Source of the DNA: Deltaproteobacteria bacterium
Lineage (GTDB): Bacteria > Desulfobacterota > Desulfomonilia > UBA1062
Assembly: GCA_029547185.1 (NCBI GenBank)
Contig: JAKPPU010000063.1
Location: 1-56,932, forward strand
DNA length: 56,932 nt
Direction: 5' to 3'
Every line of letters starts with the position of its first letter. Position 1 is the first letter of the stretch. The notes below the pieces were generated by a model. It was given only the letters and a program-made list of their open reading frames with translations, did no database searches and was not told the origin of the DNA. Below, in pieces: positions 7,468 to 16,575 of this stretch. The position numbers and the translations under genes were made by a program.

Positions 7468-9783
7468 TCATTTCGTGCATGCGGATGCACTTTCAAGTCT
7501 ATTATCGGTATATGCTTTTGCCGACTTAACTTGAAGGATATTGTTTTCCTTATAAAATTTAACCTCTCCATCGCAATCGGTGCGGTGTACGGCTATCGCC
7601 CTCTCTTTCAAACGATCGAGAACGGATCTGTGAGGAAGACGGTAGATATTATCCTTTCCAACGGTGATGACAACAAAATGCGGATGTACTCGATCGAGGA
7701 ACATGGAAAAACAGGAGTTCTTGGATCCGTGATGTGCCGCCTTGAGCACATCCGCAGAAATATCCCTTTCAAGCCTGCTCAGTCTGATTTCTCCAAGCCC
7801 TCCGGCATCGGCCATAAAAAGACCCTTCATGCTTTCATCACCGATCCTCAAGACTACTGAATGCAAATTCAGATCCAGATCTTCCGTTCTTTCCATTATC
7901 CTTTTTGGCGGGTTCAAAACCTCTACCTTGAGGCCGCGCATATGACAGGTATCATCAAGGCAGACATTTTTCAAAGGAATTGATTTCTTTTGCGCAATTC
8001 CGATGACGGATTGGAAATCCGTATTCCAATCGGTTTTCACGTTGCTCCAGATCTCCTTTACCGGGAAACGCTTCAGGATGAAGGCCATTCCCCCAATATG
8101 ATCCGGGTGAGAATGGGTGATCACAACGAGGTCCAGACTCGTTATCCATCGTCTGAGGAGATGCGGCCCTACGATAAAGCGACCGGTATCAGACCCATAA
8201 GGCGAGCCGCCGGCATCGATGAGAATGGCCTTTGAGCCTTTGCTTACGAGGATGCTGTCTCCCTGCCCCACGCTTATGAAGTCGAAACACAAGGGATCGT
8301 ATATTCTCGATATCTGCAAAAACACCGGAATCGCGAATACGAGAATGGCACAGGGAAAGAGGATGAAATTCTTCAGCAATGAGGGTCTTGAGAAGAAAGC
8401 CGTCACGAGGCCGCAGTAGCAGACAGCTATCCAAGCCTTTCCCGGGCATCTGATCGGCTCCAGCGATCCGACAAGGTCGGATGTTTTAAGGATGATGCTT
8501 ATGCAATCAAAAGCTATCGAAAGGAGATGTCCCGAAAGGTATTCGGAAACTGCCATGGCGGCAATGCCTGCAATCCCGAGCGGCATGATAATGAAGCTGA
8601 ACCAGGGTACAAATACGAGATTCGCCAGGATACTGATCGGCGACATGAACCCGAAAAAGTAGATAACTATCGGGGCCGTAAAAGCCATGCTCACGATTGG
8701 TACTGCCGCATACACGACCCACTTTGGATATGACTCCATGAGGGAGTACATTCCGATCAATCCGAGAACGGCGGCAAAAGAGAGGAGAAAGCTTGCAGAA
8801 AAGAGTGAGCCCGGCATCCATAGTAAAATGATGATCCCCGAAAGGGCAAGGCTCTCGATCAGGCTGGGCTTCCGAATCAGTATGAATGACGTGACGAAGC
8901 AGACAACCATTATGGCCGATCTCACTGCCGGTGCTGAATACCCGACAAAGAGCGTGTAGAGAATGACGCAAACGAGTCCTGCTGATTTTGCTGCGAAGGG
9001 GGTATCGAGGCGGAGGGAGAGAGGAATGACAAGCCTCATAATCATAAAGACAAAAGAATATCCCAGGAGGAAGACAATCCCCATGTTAAGCCCGGATATG
9101 GCTATAAGATGGGTAATCCCCAGCGAGGAAAAATTGTCTTGCAGGGAGTACACAAGGCCGGAGCGGTCTCCTGTAAGGACCGCATTGAGTATCTCGGCTT
9201 CCGGTCGAGCATACCCGGAAAAGGATAAGCACAGATGTTTTTTCAGTCCGTACGACCTGCACGGATGGAACTCGTTCATCTCTTTCAAATCACTGATATA
9301 TCCTGATGCGGTTATGCCCTCGGTAAGGAGGTATTCCTGATACACGAATTCTCCCGAGTTGCCATACCCTTTCTTGTTCTTTATATGTACCCTTCCCTTC
9401 AGCAGAGATCCCTTTTCGAGGTCACAGGCATTTTTGTACACCGAAAGCATCACCTGTCCGCGTATGGGATGATCGCCGAGAAGTACATCATCAAGCACGA
9501 CTCTGAACGTGCCGTGCATAAAGCCTGATTGCCGGACATATCCCTGCACGGCGTATTCTCCGTCAGGAATCATGGCTGGATGAGGCGAGACCGACATAAC
9601 GAGGTAGCCGAGGCAGACACCGAAGATAATATGAAGGTATCTCTCTGTGCTGGAAAGCATTACGATGAAGAAGAGGCAAAGGATGATAAATACAAGATCT
9701 TTTACGAAGATGAGGATGCCCAGGCACATCCCGGTAAATACCGCCACCAGAGGAACTGCCCTACCTATATGCTGGAACAGCAT
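7468..9783 (-). CDS. comEC: DNA internalisation channel ComEC/Rec2
   Basis: A 771-residue inner-membrane protein. It begins with transmembrane helices and an OB-like DUF4131 segment, followed by the ComEC core (LTGDRSGLVYSLQDNFSSLG and ITHLIAISGLNMGIVFLLGY) with many membrane helices. It ends in a metallo-beta-lactamase domain with VVITHSHPDHIGG (metal ligands His-x-His-x-Asp-His) and LKAAHHGSKNS. ComEC carries single-stranded DNA across the inner membrane in natural transformation; the lactamase-like domain is thought to degrade the other strand. CAGGAG lies about 8 bases before the ATG. It heads the minor-pilin genes, so uptake channel and pilus tip are likely co-expressed. Length and domain order are normal. 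Confidence 0.93.
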   Translation of the reverse strand: MLFQHIGRAVPLVAVFTGMCLGILIFVKDLVFIILCLFFIVMLSSTERYLHIIFGVCLGYLVMSVSPHPAMIPDGEYAVQGYVRQSGFMHGTFRVVLDDVLLGDHPIRGQVMLSVYKNACDLEKGSLLKGRVHIKNKKGYGNSGEFVYQEYLLTEGITASGYISDLKEMNEFHPCRSYGLKKHLCLSFSGYARPEAEILNAVLTGDRSGLVYSLQDNFSSLGITHLIAISGLNMGIVFLLGYSFVFMIMRLVIPLSLRLDTPFAAKSAGLVCVILYTLFVGYSAPAVRSAIMVVCFVTSFILIRKPSLIESLALSGIIILLWMPGSLFSASFLLSFAAVLGLIGMYSLMESYPKWVVYAAVPIVSMAFTAPIVIYFFGFMSPISILANLVFVPWFSFIIMPLGIAGIAAMAVSEYLSGHLLSIAFDCISIILKTSDLVGSLEPIRCPGKAWIAVCYCGLVTAFFSRPSLLKNFILFPCAILVFAIPVFLQISRIYDPLCFDFISVGQGDSILVSKGSKAILIDAGGSPYGSDTGRFIVGPHLLRRWITSLDLVVITHSHPDHIGGMAFILKRFPVKEIWSNVKTDWNTDFQSVIGIAQKKSIPLKNVCLDDTCHMRGLKVEVLNPPKRIMERTEDLDLNLHSVVLRIGDESMKGLFMADAGGLGEIRLSRLERDISADVLKAAHHGSKNSCFSMFLDRVHPHFVVITVGKDNIYRLPHRSVLDRLKERAIAVHRTDCDGEVKFYKENNILQVKSAKAYTDNRLESASACTK

Positions 9784-9914
9784 AACAATTCTCCTGGAGA
9801 AATTTCTTCTACGTGCTCAACAGGGTTGTCTCTCCTGTTAATCTCACAGATCCGAAGATATCGTCGTGGAGGGTGGCTCTTCAGAAAGCCGAATGGGAGA
9901 CCTTGGATAAAGCT

Positions 9915-10829
9915 CTACGGTGTCTTTAACTTTCCTATGAGCTCATATACCGACATCAAATTGTGGTCATACATATAAGATTCGATGCCCTCGATTATTG
10001 AACGAAAGCATAAAGGGTCTCTGAGAGAGGCACTGCCGATTTCGACGGCAGATGCACCGGCGAGGAGAAACTGGATCACGTCCTGCCAGGATCCGGCCCC
10101 CCCCGAGGCAATGATGGGGATACGCACCCTTTTCGCCACCTCCCACACGTTCCTCAGCGCTATGGGCTTGATGGCCGGACCCGAGAGACCGCCGGTTGCG
10201 TTGCCGAGAACCGGTCTCCAGGTTTTCTCATCGATTGCCATGGCCGGTATGGTATTCGAGCAGGTAACGGCATCTGCCCCGCCATCCTGCGCCGCCAGCG
10301 CCATCTCGCCTATATCGCTGACTAGAGGTGTGAGTTTCACGATGAGAGGCTTCTCCGTTGCCTTGCGCACCTGCGCGACAAGGTTCCTCAAAATCCCGGG
10401 GTCCTTTCCGAACTCCAGCCCTCCCTTGGATACGTTCGGACAGGACACATTCATCTCGACAGCAGAGACCCCCTCGATATTCAGTCTGCCGGCCATGAGT
10501 TCATACTCTTCTTCCCTCGTGCCGAAAAAATTTACGATAATCGGCGTGTCGAACGTACAAAGGAACGGGAGCTTGTCGGAGATAAAAGCATTGACACCGA
10601 TGTTTTCAAGCCCGATCGCATTGATAAGCCCGCAGGGCGCTTCACACACCCGGGGGGTCGGATTTCCCTCTTTGGGCTTGAGGGAGAGCCCCTTTGTGAG
10701 AATTCCTCCGAGAATGGAAAGATCGAATAATTTCGAGAACTCCTCCCCATAGGCAAACGTGCCCGAAGCGCTCAGCACCGGGTTTTTCAAGGTAAGGGTC
10801 GAGGTTATCCTTACGGAAGTATCCATCAT
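9915..10829 (-). CDS. pyrD: Dihydroorotate dehydrogenase 1B catalytic subunit
   Basis: A 304-residue FMN-containing TIM-barrel enzyme that oxidises dihydroorotate to orotate in pyrimidine synthesis. Class 1B features are visible: NPVLSASGTFAYGEEF at the N-terminus, the catalytic Cys130 in VEMNVSCPNVSKGG, and phosphate-binding GGLSGPAIKPIALR and IIASGGAGSWQDV. Class 1B uses NAD+ through the PyrK subunit, and pyrK is directly upstream with an ATGA overlap at 10826-10829. I chose ATG 10829 for that overlap; the in-frame codon at 10838 would lie further inside pyrK. Confidence 0.95.
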   Translation of the reverse strand: MMDTSVRITSTLTLKNPVLSASGTFAYGEEFSKLFDLSILGGILTKGLSLKPKEGNPTPRVCEAPCGLINAIGLENIGVNAFISDKLPFLCTFDTPIIVNFFGTREEEYELMAGRLNIEGVSAVEMNVSCPNVSKGGLEFGKDPGILRNLVAQVRKATEKPLIVKLTPLVSDIGEMALAAQDGGADAVTCSNTIPAMAIDEKTWRPVLGNATGGLSGPAIKPIALRNVWEVAKRVRIPIIASGGAGSWQDVIQFLLAGASAVEIGSASLRDPLCFRSIIEGIESYMYDHNLMSVYELIGKLKTP

Positions 10830-11587
10830 GCGCCCCACTCAACGAGATCGGCTTCGAATACCGGCCCCTGAACACAGACCCTCTTACTGCCTTCCGACGT
10901 CTTCACAGTACAGGCAGAGCACACCCCGAATCCGCATGCCATGCGCTCCTCGAGGGAAACCTGGCATCGTGCCCGGATGCGGCGGGCCTGCTCGGAGACT
11001 GCTTTCAGCATGCCGGCAGGTCCGCAGGCATAGATGATACAGGGGCTTGGATCCTGGGTTGTAAGCTCGGCAAGTGCGTCCGTTGCCATGCCTTTGCGTC
11101 CGAACGAGCCGTCTTCCGTCATTGCCAGGGCTTTGATGCCGGAGATGCCTTCCATCCTTTTCCACAGGGGGATGTCGGCCCGGGTGCGTGCTCCGACAAT
11201 CAGATATCCTCTCCTGATCCTTTCCGCCAGGGCCAGAATAGGAGGAAGCCCTGTTCCCCCTGCTACGTATATAATGGTACCATTTCTTTCAGAAAGGCTG
11301 AACCCGTTCCCCAAGGGACCGAGCACTGAAAGGATACCGCCGCTGTTTTTTCTTGACAGCTCAAGGGTCCCCGCACCTCTGACCTTGTAGAGCAGCTCAA
11401 TGCTGTTGTCGCCCTGTCGAAGGATTGCGATCGGCCTGCGGAGAAAAGGGTCGCAGCTCGTTTCGTCGATCTTGACCATGACGAACTGGCCGGGCACGGA
11501 AGATGGGAGGTTGCACTCCAGGATCATCAGGTACGTATCCTGCGCTACTTCCTGATTGGATATAACCCTTGCCCGAGTATCTTTCAT
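10826..11587 (-). CDS. pyrK: Dihydroorotate dehydrogenase electron-transfer subunit
   Basis: A 253-residue flavoprotein of the ferredoxin-NADP reductase fold that passes electrons from PyrD to NAD+. The FAD-binding motif appears as CDPFLRRPIAI, the NAD-binding motif as IYVAGGTGLPPILALAERI, and the [2Fe-2S] ligands as Cys218, Cys223, Cys226 and Cys238 (CGFGVCSACTVK then RVCVQGP). The ATG overlaps the rimI stop (ATGA), with GAGGATCGGGGA upstream. Gene order pyrK-pyrD with overlaps supports a fixed heterotetramer. The annotation is secure. Confidence 0.95.
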   Translation of the reverse strand: MKDTRARVISNQEVAQDTYLMILECNLPSSVPGQFVMVKIDETSCDPFLRRPIAILRQGDNSIELLYKVRGAGTLELSRKNSGGILSVLGPLGNGFSLSERNGTIIYVAGGTGLPPILALAERIRRGYLIVGARTRADIPLWKRMEGISGIKALAMTEDGSFGRKGMATDALAELTTQDPSPCIIYACGPAGMLKAVSEQARRIRARCQVSLEERMACGFGVCSACTVKTSEGSKRVCVQGPVFEADLVEWGA

Positions 11588-12042
11588 TCCCCGATCCTCT
11601 CGATTTTCTTTACCATGATGTAAGCGTCTTCACCGGTGTCGGTGTAATAGCGACGCCAGGTAAAAGCATGGGAAAACCCCATGGAAGCATAAAGGCTCTG
11701 CGCGATGCGGTTCGACTTCCTCACTTCGAGAAATACATACGATTTATTGCTCGATCTGGCAAACGAAATTATCTCCTCGAGGAGGCTTCGGGCAATACCC
11801 CTTCGCCGGCAATCAGGATGAACGGCGAGATTGAGCAGGTGGACCATTTTTCTCATGACGAGGGTAAAGCAATATCCCCTGATCTCTCCATCGCACCATA
11901 CCGTAAGATTGTAGCTGTCTTTGTCGTAGAGCACCGAGATGAAGGTATGCAGGTTCCAAGGTGATGGGAACGACAGTCTCTCGATCTCAAGGATCGCGGG
12001 GAGATCATCCCGCTGTGTCTTTCGAAATGCTACCGCATCCAT
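11584..12042 (-). CDS. rimI: Ribosomal-protein-alanine N-acetyltransferase RimI
   Basis: A 152-residue GNAT-family acetyltransferase; the family acetylates the N-terminal Ala of ribosomal protein S18. Visible motifs: ILEIERLSFPSPW near the N-terminus, the acetyl-CoA loop AVHPDCRRRGIARSLLEE (Q/RxxGxG/A type), and the C-terminal FLEVRKSNRIAQSLYASMGF. I chose the ATG at 12042 (MDAVAFRKTQRDDLP), because the longer frame upstream is only out-of-frame sequence of the EIIC gene. It overlaps the end of the EIIC gene by 13 bases. RimI is normally near tsaB/tsaD or alone; here it sits between a PTS cluster and pyrKD. Other GNAT substrates cannot be excluded. Confidence 0.85.
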   Translation of the reverse strand: MDAVAFRKTQRDDLPAILEIERLSFPSPWNLHTFISVLYDKDSYNLTVWCDGEIRGYCFTLVMRKMVHLLNLAVHPDCRRRGIARSLLEEIISFARSSNKSYVFLEVRKSNRIAQSLYASMGFSHAFTWRRYYTDTGEDAYIMVKKIERIGE

Positions 12043-12704
12043 GAGAGAAAGACTACGATCGTCATTCCCAGAACAAAGAGACCTGCATGGCTCGGCTTGG
12101 GCCTGCCCTTGGTCAAAAGGCCTGCCAGGCCGATTATTACAGTCGCCGAAGGCATGAAGGAAAGCGAAAGCTTGAATGTACTCGGAAGGGCTGGTCCAAT
12201 AAGCGATACCGCCGCCCACAAAAGTCCTGCAGAGATGCCCAATGTCACCAGGGCAAAAGCGTAGCTGCGGGCAAGGGCCTTCCCCATGGCGCGTTCTACC
12301 GTATGCTCGGGATCTTCGATCTTTTCCGGGAGAAGGTCCTGATTCAACGTCCGGATGCGGACATCCAGAGATCTGCCTACCAGAGCAAAGGGAAGGCTCG
12401 CTAAAAGGGCAAGCCCTGCGGCCGATGTATCGCTCATGTAGCCGGCTGCGCAGACAGCAGTCGGAGTCGCAACCACGGCGCAGAAAGACTCATCATTCGG
12501 AAGATAAGCACCTACAGGGGGAGCATTGAGCCAGAGGAGCTCCAGTGACGCACCCACGATCAGACCGATGGAGACATCCCCCATGATGAATCCCATGATG
12601 GGCGAAAGGACGATCGGACGGCTGACCATGAACTGGAATATGAAAACCCGATCGAGCCACAGAAGGGCGCCCACGGCCACACTGGTAACAGCCGAAAGAA
12701 TCAT
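12030..12704 (-). CDS. PTS mannose/sorbose-family EIIC membrane component
   Basis: A 224-residue membrane protein with about six to seven hydrophobic helices and the family pattern SRPIVLSPIMGFIMGDVSIG followed by GASLELLWLNAPPVGAYLPN. In the mannose-type phosphotransferase system EIIC and EIID together form the sugar channel. No EIID gene is found next to it, so it may be part of a regulatory or degenerate system rather than a transporter. It overlaps the EIIB gene (ATGA at 12701-12704) and rimI. Confidence 0.85.
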   Translation of the reverse strand: MILSAVTSVAVGALLWLDRVFIFQFMVSRPIVLSPIMGFIMGDVSIGLIVGASLELLWLNAPPVGAYLPNDESFCAVVATPTAVCAAGYMSDTSAAGLALLASLPFALVGRSLDVRIRTLNQDLLPEKIEDPEHTVERAMGKALARSYAFALVTLGISAGLLWAAVSLIGPALPSTFKLSLSFMPSATVIIGLAGLLTKGRPKPSHAGLFVLGMTIVVFLSWMR

Positions 12705-13189
12705 GCAGACACCATGCCCAGAATGGATCTCATGTCGATAACGCGCTCTCTCGGTACTGACTGGAGGCTCACGTCAACCCCTTTGTCCATAAGTGACTTG
12801 AGCATGACGAGATCTTCCCTGTCCACCCAGACCGAGTATGATACCTGCTTTGATGAATCGCCGCCCTTGTTGTTCCCGATGTTGAGCTTGCTGAAGGTGA
12901 AGCCTTTCGAATACAATGAATATGCATCCTTGATCGAGGATACGATGACCAGGGTTCGTTTCTCTTCAAGATCCTTGTCGTCGATCAGATCAGGAGCATC
13001 GTCTAAGGGAACGATCCTTAAGGTGATCCTGTCGGGGATGGCCATGGACATGATGGTTTTCTGGAAATGATCGCACGCGAGGGCATCATTGACAACGATT
13101 ACACTCTGGGCCTTGAGAAATGGAATCCATGACTCAAGTATCTGCCCGTGAATGAATCTGTCGTCTACCCGCACGAGGATTATGTTCAT
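12701..13189 (-). CDS. PTS mannose/sorbose-family EIIB component
   Basis: A 162-residue cytoplasmic protein of the mannose/sorbose EIIB family, which carries phosphate on a His. The active-site region VRVDDRFIHGQILESW contains the phosphorylatable His14. The family core VIVVNDALACDHFQKTIMSMA follows. Start and stop overlap the neighbouring EIIA and EIIC genes by four bases each, so the three are translated as a unit. It accepts phosphate from EIIA-His9. Confidence 0.9.
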   Translation of the reverse strand: MNIILVRVDDRFIHGQILESWIPFLKAQSVIVVNDALACDHFQKTIMSMAIPDRITLRIVPLDDAPDLIDDKDLEEKRTLVIVSSIKDAYSLYSKGFTFSKLNIGNNKGGDSSKQVSYSVWVDREDLVMLKSLMDKGVDVSLQSVPRERVIDMRSILGMVSA

Positions 13190-13599
13190 TTCTTCCCTAT
13201 TGTCGTTGAGAGTATTTCCGAGGCGATATTTATGTTATGGGAGCCGTGCTCTTTCAGGATCTGAGCGAGTTCCTTCATGTTCTTGCCTTCCCTCTTGGTC
13301 AATGCCGTGATGACCATGGGGAGATTGACCCCGGTGATTACCTCCACTTCGTTTTCTTCGAGAAACGAAAGGCTGATATTCGAGGGTGTGCCTCCGAACA
13401 TATCGGTAAGTATGATCACTCCCTGGCCGCAATTCACTTCTTTTATGGATGTCTTGAGCATCTTCCTGAGCTTGTCGACGTCGCTTCCCTGGCAGAAGGA
13501 GCAGGCTTTGAAAGCCTCGACTCGACCGACGATCATTTCTGCTGTCTCCGCAAGGGCTTCAGCAAGTCTTCCATGAGCAACCACTATGATGCCAACCAT
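13186..13599 (-). CDS. PTS mannose-family EIIA component
   Basis: A 137-residue EIIA-Man domain protein. The N-terminal MVGIIVVAHGRLAEAL contains the phosphoacceptor His9, and VIILTDMFGGTPSNI is the diagnostic second motif. It would receive phosphate from HPr, although ptsH and ptsI are not in the window. It begins 3 bases after the rapZ stop, and its stop overlaps the EIIB start. In many Desulfobacterota an EIIA-Man gene follows hprK-rapZ and is thought to be regulatory. Confidence 0.93.
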   Translation of the reverse strand: MVGIIVVAHGRLAEALAETAEMIVGRVEAFKACSFCQGSDVDKLRKMLKTSIKEVNCGQGVIILTDMFGGTPSNISLSFLEENEVEVITGVNLPMVITALTKREGKNMKELAQILKEHGSHNINIASEILSTTIGKK

Positions 13600-13602
13600 T
13601 CT

Positions 13603-14484
13603 TCAATGACCTCCTAAGCCGATGTCTCTGTGTATGAGCTTGCCGTTATATCCGGCCTCCTCCACCACCTTCATGATTTCTTCTGCAACGGCAACAGATC
13701 GATGCCTCCCCCCTGTACAGCCGATGGCTATATTCAGATACGACCGTCCCTCCTTTTTATAAAGAGGGAGTATGGACTGAATGAGACCTCTGAACCTCTC
13801 GATAAAATCCCGGTAGCTCTCATACTGCGAAAGAAACTCCCTCACCTCCTCATCCGTACCGGTCTTGTCCCTCAAGGAATCGACGAAGTAGGGGTTGGGA
13901 AGAAACCTCACATCCATGACGATGTCGGCATCCACAGGCACACCCTTCTTGAACCCGAAGGAGCGGATCTCGATATACATGTCCCTTGCCTTGTCCTTCG
14001 AGGATATGATCTGCTTGATCTTGGCCTGAAGCTCGTGGACGTTCATCTCTGTTGTATTGATGATGTAGTCGGCCATATCCCTGATGGGCTCCATGATGGA
14101 TACCTCGGCATCGATTGCATCGAGCAGATTGGGATAGAGATCCGAGAGGGGATGCCTTCTCCTGGTCTCCTTATACCGGTTCAGGAGATTCTCCTTGTTC
14201 GCCTCCAGAAATACGAGGTGAACATCCGCTGCCATATTCCGCAGAAGGGAGACCATCCAGGGCGCCCTTTTTGTAATGGAGCCCGCTCCGGCTCTCACAT
14301 CCATCCCGATGCCGACCTTGGGGATATCGAAGGTAGCGGAGTCGTAGATCTCGATGAACTTCATGAGCAGATCGATGGGGATGTTATCCATGCAGAAGAA
14401 GCCCTCGTCTTCGATCGCCTTGAGTGCGGTAGATTTGCCTGATCCGGAAAGACCGGTTACAACAACAATGAATGAGTGATCCAT
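13603..14484 (-). CDS. rapZ: RNase adapter protein / nucleotide-binding RapZ
   Basis: A 293-residue P-loop protein with Walker A GLSGSGKS at residues 11-18, DEGFFCMDNIP just after, and the C-terminal GCTGGRHRSVAVAEEI motif of the RapZ/YvcJ family. In E. coli RapZ binds GlmZ RNA and directs RNase E, controlling amino-sugar synthesis; elsewhere it is an ATP/GTP-binding regulator tied to nitrogen-PTS genes. The ATG at 14484 (MDHSFIVVV) has GGTGGGA upstream; a GTG at 14496 lies in that site and is less likely. First gene of the minus-strand run; a promoter lies about 110 bases upstream. Confidence 0.92.
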   Translation of the reverse strand: MDHSFIVVVTGLSGSGKSTALKAIEDEGFFCMDNIPIDLLMKFIEIYDSATFDIPKVGIGMDVRAGAGSITKRAPWMVSLLRNMAADVHLVFLEANKENLLNRYKETRRRHPLSDLYPNLLDAIDAEVSIMEPIRDMADYIINTTEMNVHELQAKIKQIISSKDKARDMYIEIRSFGFKKGVPVDADIVMDVRFLPNPYFVDSLRDKTGTDEEVREFLSQYESYRDFIERFRGLIQSILPLYKKEGRSYLNIAIGCTGGRHRSVAVAEEIMKVVEEAGYNGKLIHRDIGLGGH

Positions 14485-14596
14485 GCTGTCTCCCACCTAC
14501 AGTTCAGAACAGTGCCGCCCTACCCCGTGCTGACTCTTTTGACTTCTTCCCTTGCCGCCAATCCCAAGACTCCATCTCGATAAGACATAACATAAA

Positions 14597-14624
14597 ATTC
14601 TATAATATGAGGCGCAGATGTCAA
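14597..14624 (-). promoter_or_regulatory. Sigma-70-type promoter for rapZ run
   Basis: On the minus strand TTGACA (14624-14619, perfect -35) is followed after 16 bases by TAGAAT (14602-14597, five of six matches to TATAAT). Transcription would start near 14590, giving a leader of about 105 bases before the rapZ ATG at 14484. It lies in the divergent 254-base gap between rapZ and the plus-strand coiled-coil gene. No other clear element was seen in the gap. Confidence 0.6.
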
Positions 14625-14750
14625 ACTAGATAGTATTCATTTAAATCCCTGTCAATGTGCTTATTCCCGAATCGGATTCCAATGCTACAGCGGCTAAAGA
14701 ATTCAGGGGATTTGTCCGAGAGTTCTTCCAGGTGAGGGCATCGAGGGATA

Positions 14751-16355
14751 ATGCAGGGGAATATGCCGACAAATGAACGATCTTCACCAGACACCTGCCG
14801 CCTTTTTGTTGAGATGATCAAGTCTCTATCTCCGGATCACGGTGTCATCGATCAGATTTTCCTGTCAGTCGAAACGATTCGGGAAAGAATCGATCAGGCG
14901 TATAACAGAATTTGCATGGATCTTCCCGAGATCAACCTGGAGATACACCAGACCTTTCAGCAGGCATCCGGCACCCTTGATTCCTTATACGCTCACGGGG
15001 AAATAGGGGTGATCGAGAATGTCGTGGGAGATATGGAAGGTTCGATACGGAATCTGGCTTTCCTGATAAAACCCATGAGGAGCCATGATGTTCAGGTGCT
15101 TGAGACGATCGAGCTGTCTTATCCTAATATGGAGAGTCTGCTCAGCATGTTCGAAGGCTCCTCGATCTGTCAGGATCCGGATCATGATGCCGGATCCCTT
15201 GCACTGAAACTTGCAATCGAGAGAGACAATCTCGTCGGCATCATACAAGATGCCCTGGAGCTCGAGAATTCACTGATTGAAGAAGCCGCCTCCATCATCA
15301 CCGATGATGCAAGGTCCGTAAGATGTACGTTGAGCAGTGCGATCATGATCCTCAAGGATCTTGTCTCGCGCTCGAATTCCATGAAAGAACCGATCCTGAA
15401 GATCATGTCGGGCCTCCAAGCACATGATATCGTGAATCAGGACATCACCGCCATTTCGTATGGATTACAAAAGATGAGGTCATTAAGAGACATCCCCGGC
15501 AACCGGGACGACATCATGGATGCCGTTCTCTTTCAGGAGCAGGCATCGTCCCTTTCACGCGACCTCATTTCTCAGCTGATCAAAGTGCTCCGCAAACATG
15601 GAAGGGAGCTCGGCCGGGAGATCGGAAGGATTGAAGACATGGTCTCCCGCATCAAAGAAGACAAGGATGCTGTGGGAGAGTTCCTCCTCATGAACCGGAA
15701 TGGAAGATCGACTTTCGATCTCGTGATCTCCGAGGTATCGGCGGTTTTCGCCAATATCGCCCGGAAGCTCGACGCGCTTCGTCATCTCAAGGAATCACAG
15801 CAGGTGCAAACGGATCGTCTCATCTCGCTGTGTGATGAATTCGATCAACGCATCTCCTCCGGTGCCTCGCTCGGAGGGCATCGGGAAATGCTCGAGGCGA
15901 TGTCCAAAACGACCTTCCTGTTCAAATCACTGGCAAAGATGATAAAGTATGGATACGGGTCTCTTGATCTCGAAGAGATTTCAGAGAGATTCGCTCATGA
16001 AGCGAATGCCGTCAAACACGAGCTGGAGGAAATCAAAGATCTCTTGATGGGATCGATCAGGGGAATAGACACCTGCGCCGGCAGGTGTACGGATGCAATC
16101 AAGAGGTTCAGGGCCGACATCGACAAGCTCATGATGATACTCGACGGAAACGAAAATATTTTTGACGGCTTGAGCAGTTTTGCCCATTCAATGGGCTCCA
16201 TGCGCGACGACATCTCTCGTCAGATGAGCCTTGACCGGCGGGAAATCTTTACCCAGGAGTTCAAGGACATTCTCTCGAGGCTCAGGAATCCTCACAGCAA
16301 TTCTCTCGCCGCAGGCGAAGATCATGGATTGGAGGACGGCCTGGTGCTCTTTTAA
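14751..16355 (+). CDS. Coiled-coil protein with CheZ-like DxxxQ signature
   Basis: A 534-residue, almost wholly alpha-helical protein without signal peptide or membrane helix. Long amphipathic heptads run through both halves (for example SQLIKVLRKHGRELGREIGR). At residues 222-230, GLQAHDIVNQ carries Asp226 and Gln230 in a D-x-x-x-Q arrangement, as in the CheZ phosphatase site (DLTGQ), and GLQ-x-x-D-I is also seen in other helical chemotaxis proteins. It lies directly upstream of the STAS/cheY/cheA cluster. A role as CheY phosphatase or chemotaxis scaffold is inference. The start is unsure: ATG 14751 or ATG 14763 (MPTNERS). Confidence 0.5.
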   Translation: MQGNMPTNERSSPDTCRLFVEMIKSLSPDHGVIDQIFLSVETIRERIDQAYNRICMDLPEINLEIHQTFQQASGTLDSLYAHGEIGVIENVVGDMEGSIRNLAFLIKPMRSHDVQVLETIELSYPNMESLLSMFEGSSICQDPDHDAGSLALKLAIERDNLVGIIQDALELENSLIEEAASIITDDARSVRCTLSSAIMILKDLVSRSNSMKEPILKIMSGLQAHDIVNQDITAISYGLQKMRSLRDIPGNRDDIMDAVLFQEQASSLSRDLISQLIKVLRKHGRELGREIGRIEDMVSRIKEDKDAVGEFLLMNRNGRSTFDLVISEVSAVFANIARKLDALRHLKESQQVQTDRLISLCDEFDQRISSGASLGGHREMLEAMSKTTFLFKSLAKMIKYGYGSLDLEEISERFAHEANAVKHELEEIKDLLMGSIRGIDTCAGRCTDAIKRFRADIDKLMMILDGNENIFDGLSSFAHSMGSMRDDISRQMSLDRREIFTQEFKDILSRLRNPHSNSLAAGEDHGLEDGLVLF

Positions 16356-16575
16356 ACGATAAGCCGGACCGATCGATACGGCAAGCTGAAACCTCGAAGA
16401 AAACACCATCCCCATGCATCAATGAATTAACCCCGCTCCATGAGCAAATCTCTCCGGATCTCCACCCCTGGATTAAACTGTAGCGGAATGCTTTCGTATA
16501 AAGATCTGCTCTTGATTTTCCGATCTTAGGGCAAGGAGACTTGGCAGCGAATGTAAAAGGCTAAAGGAGGAGCTG

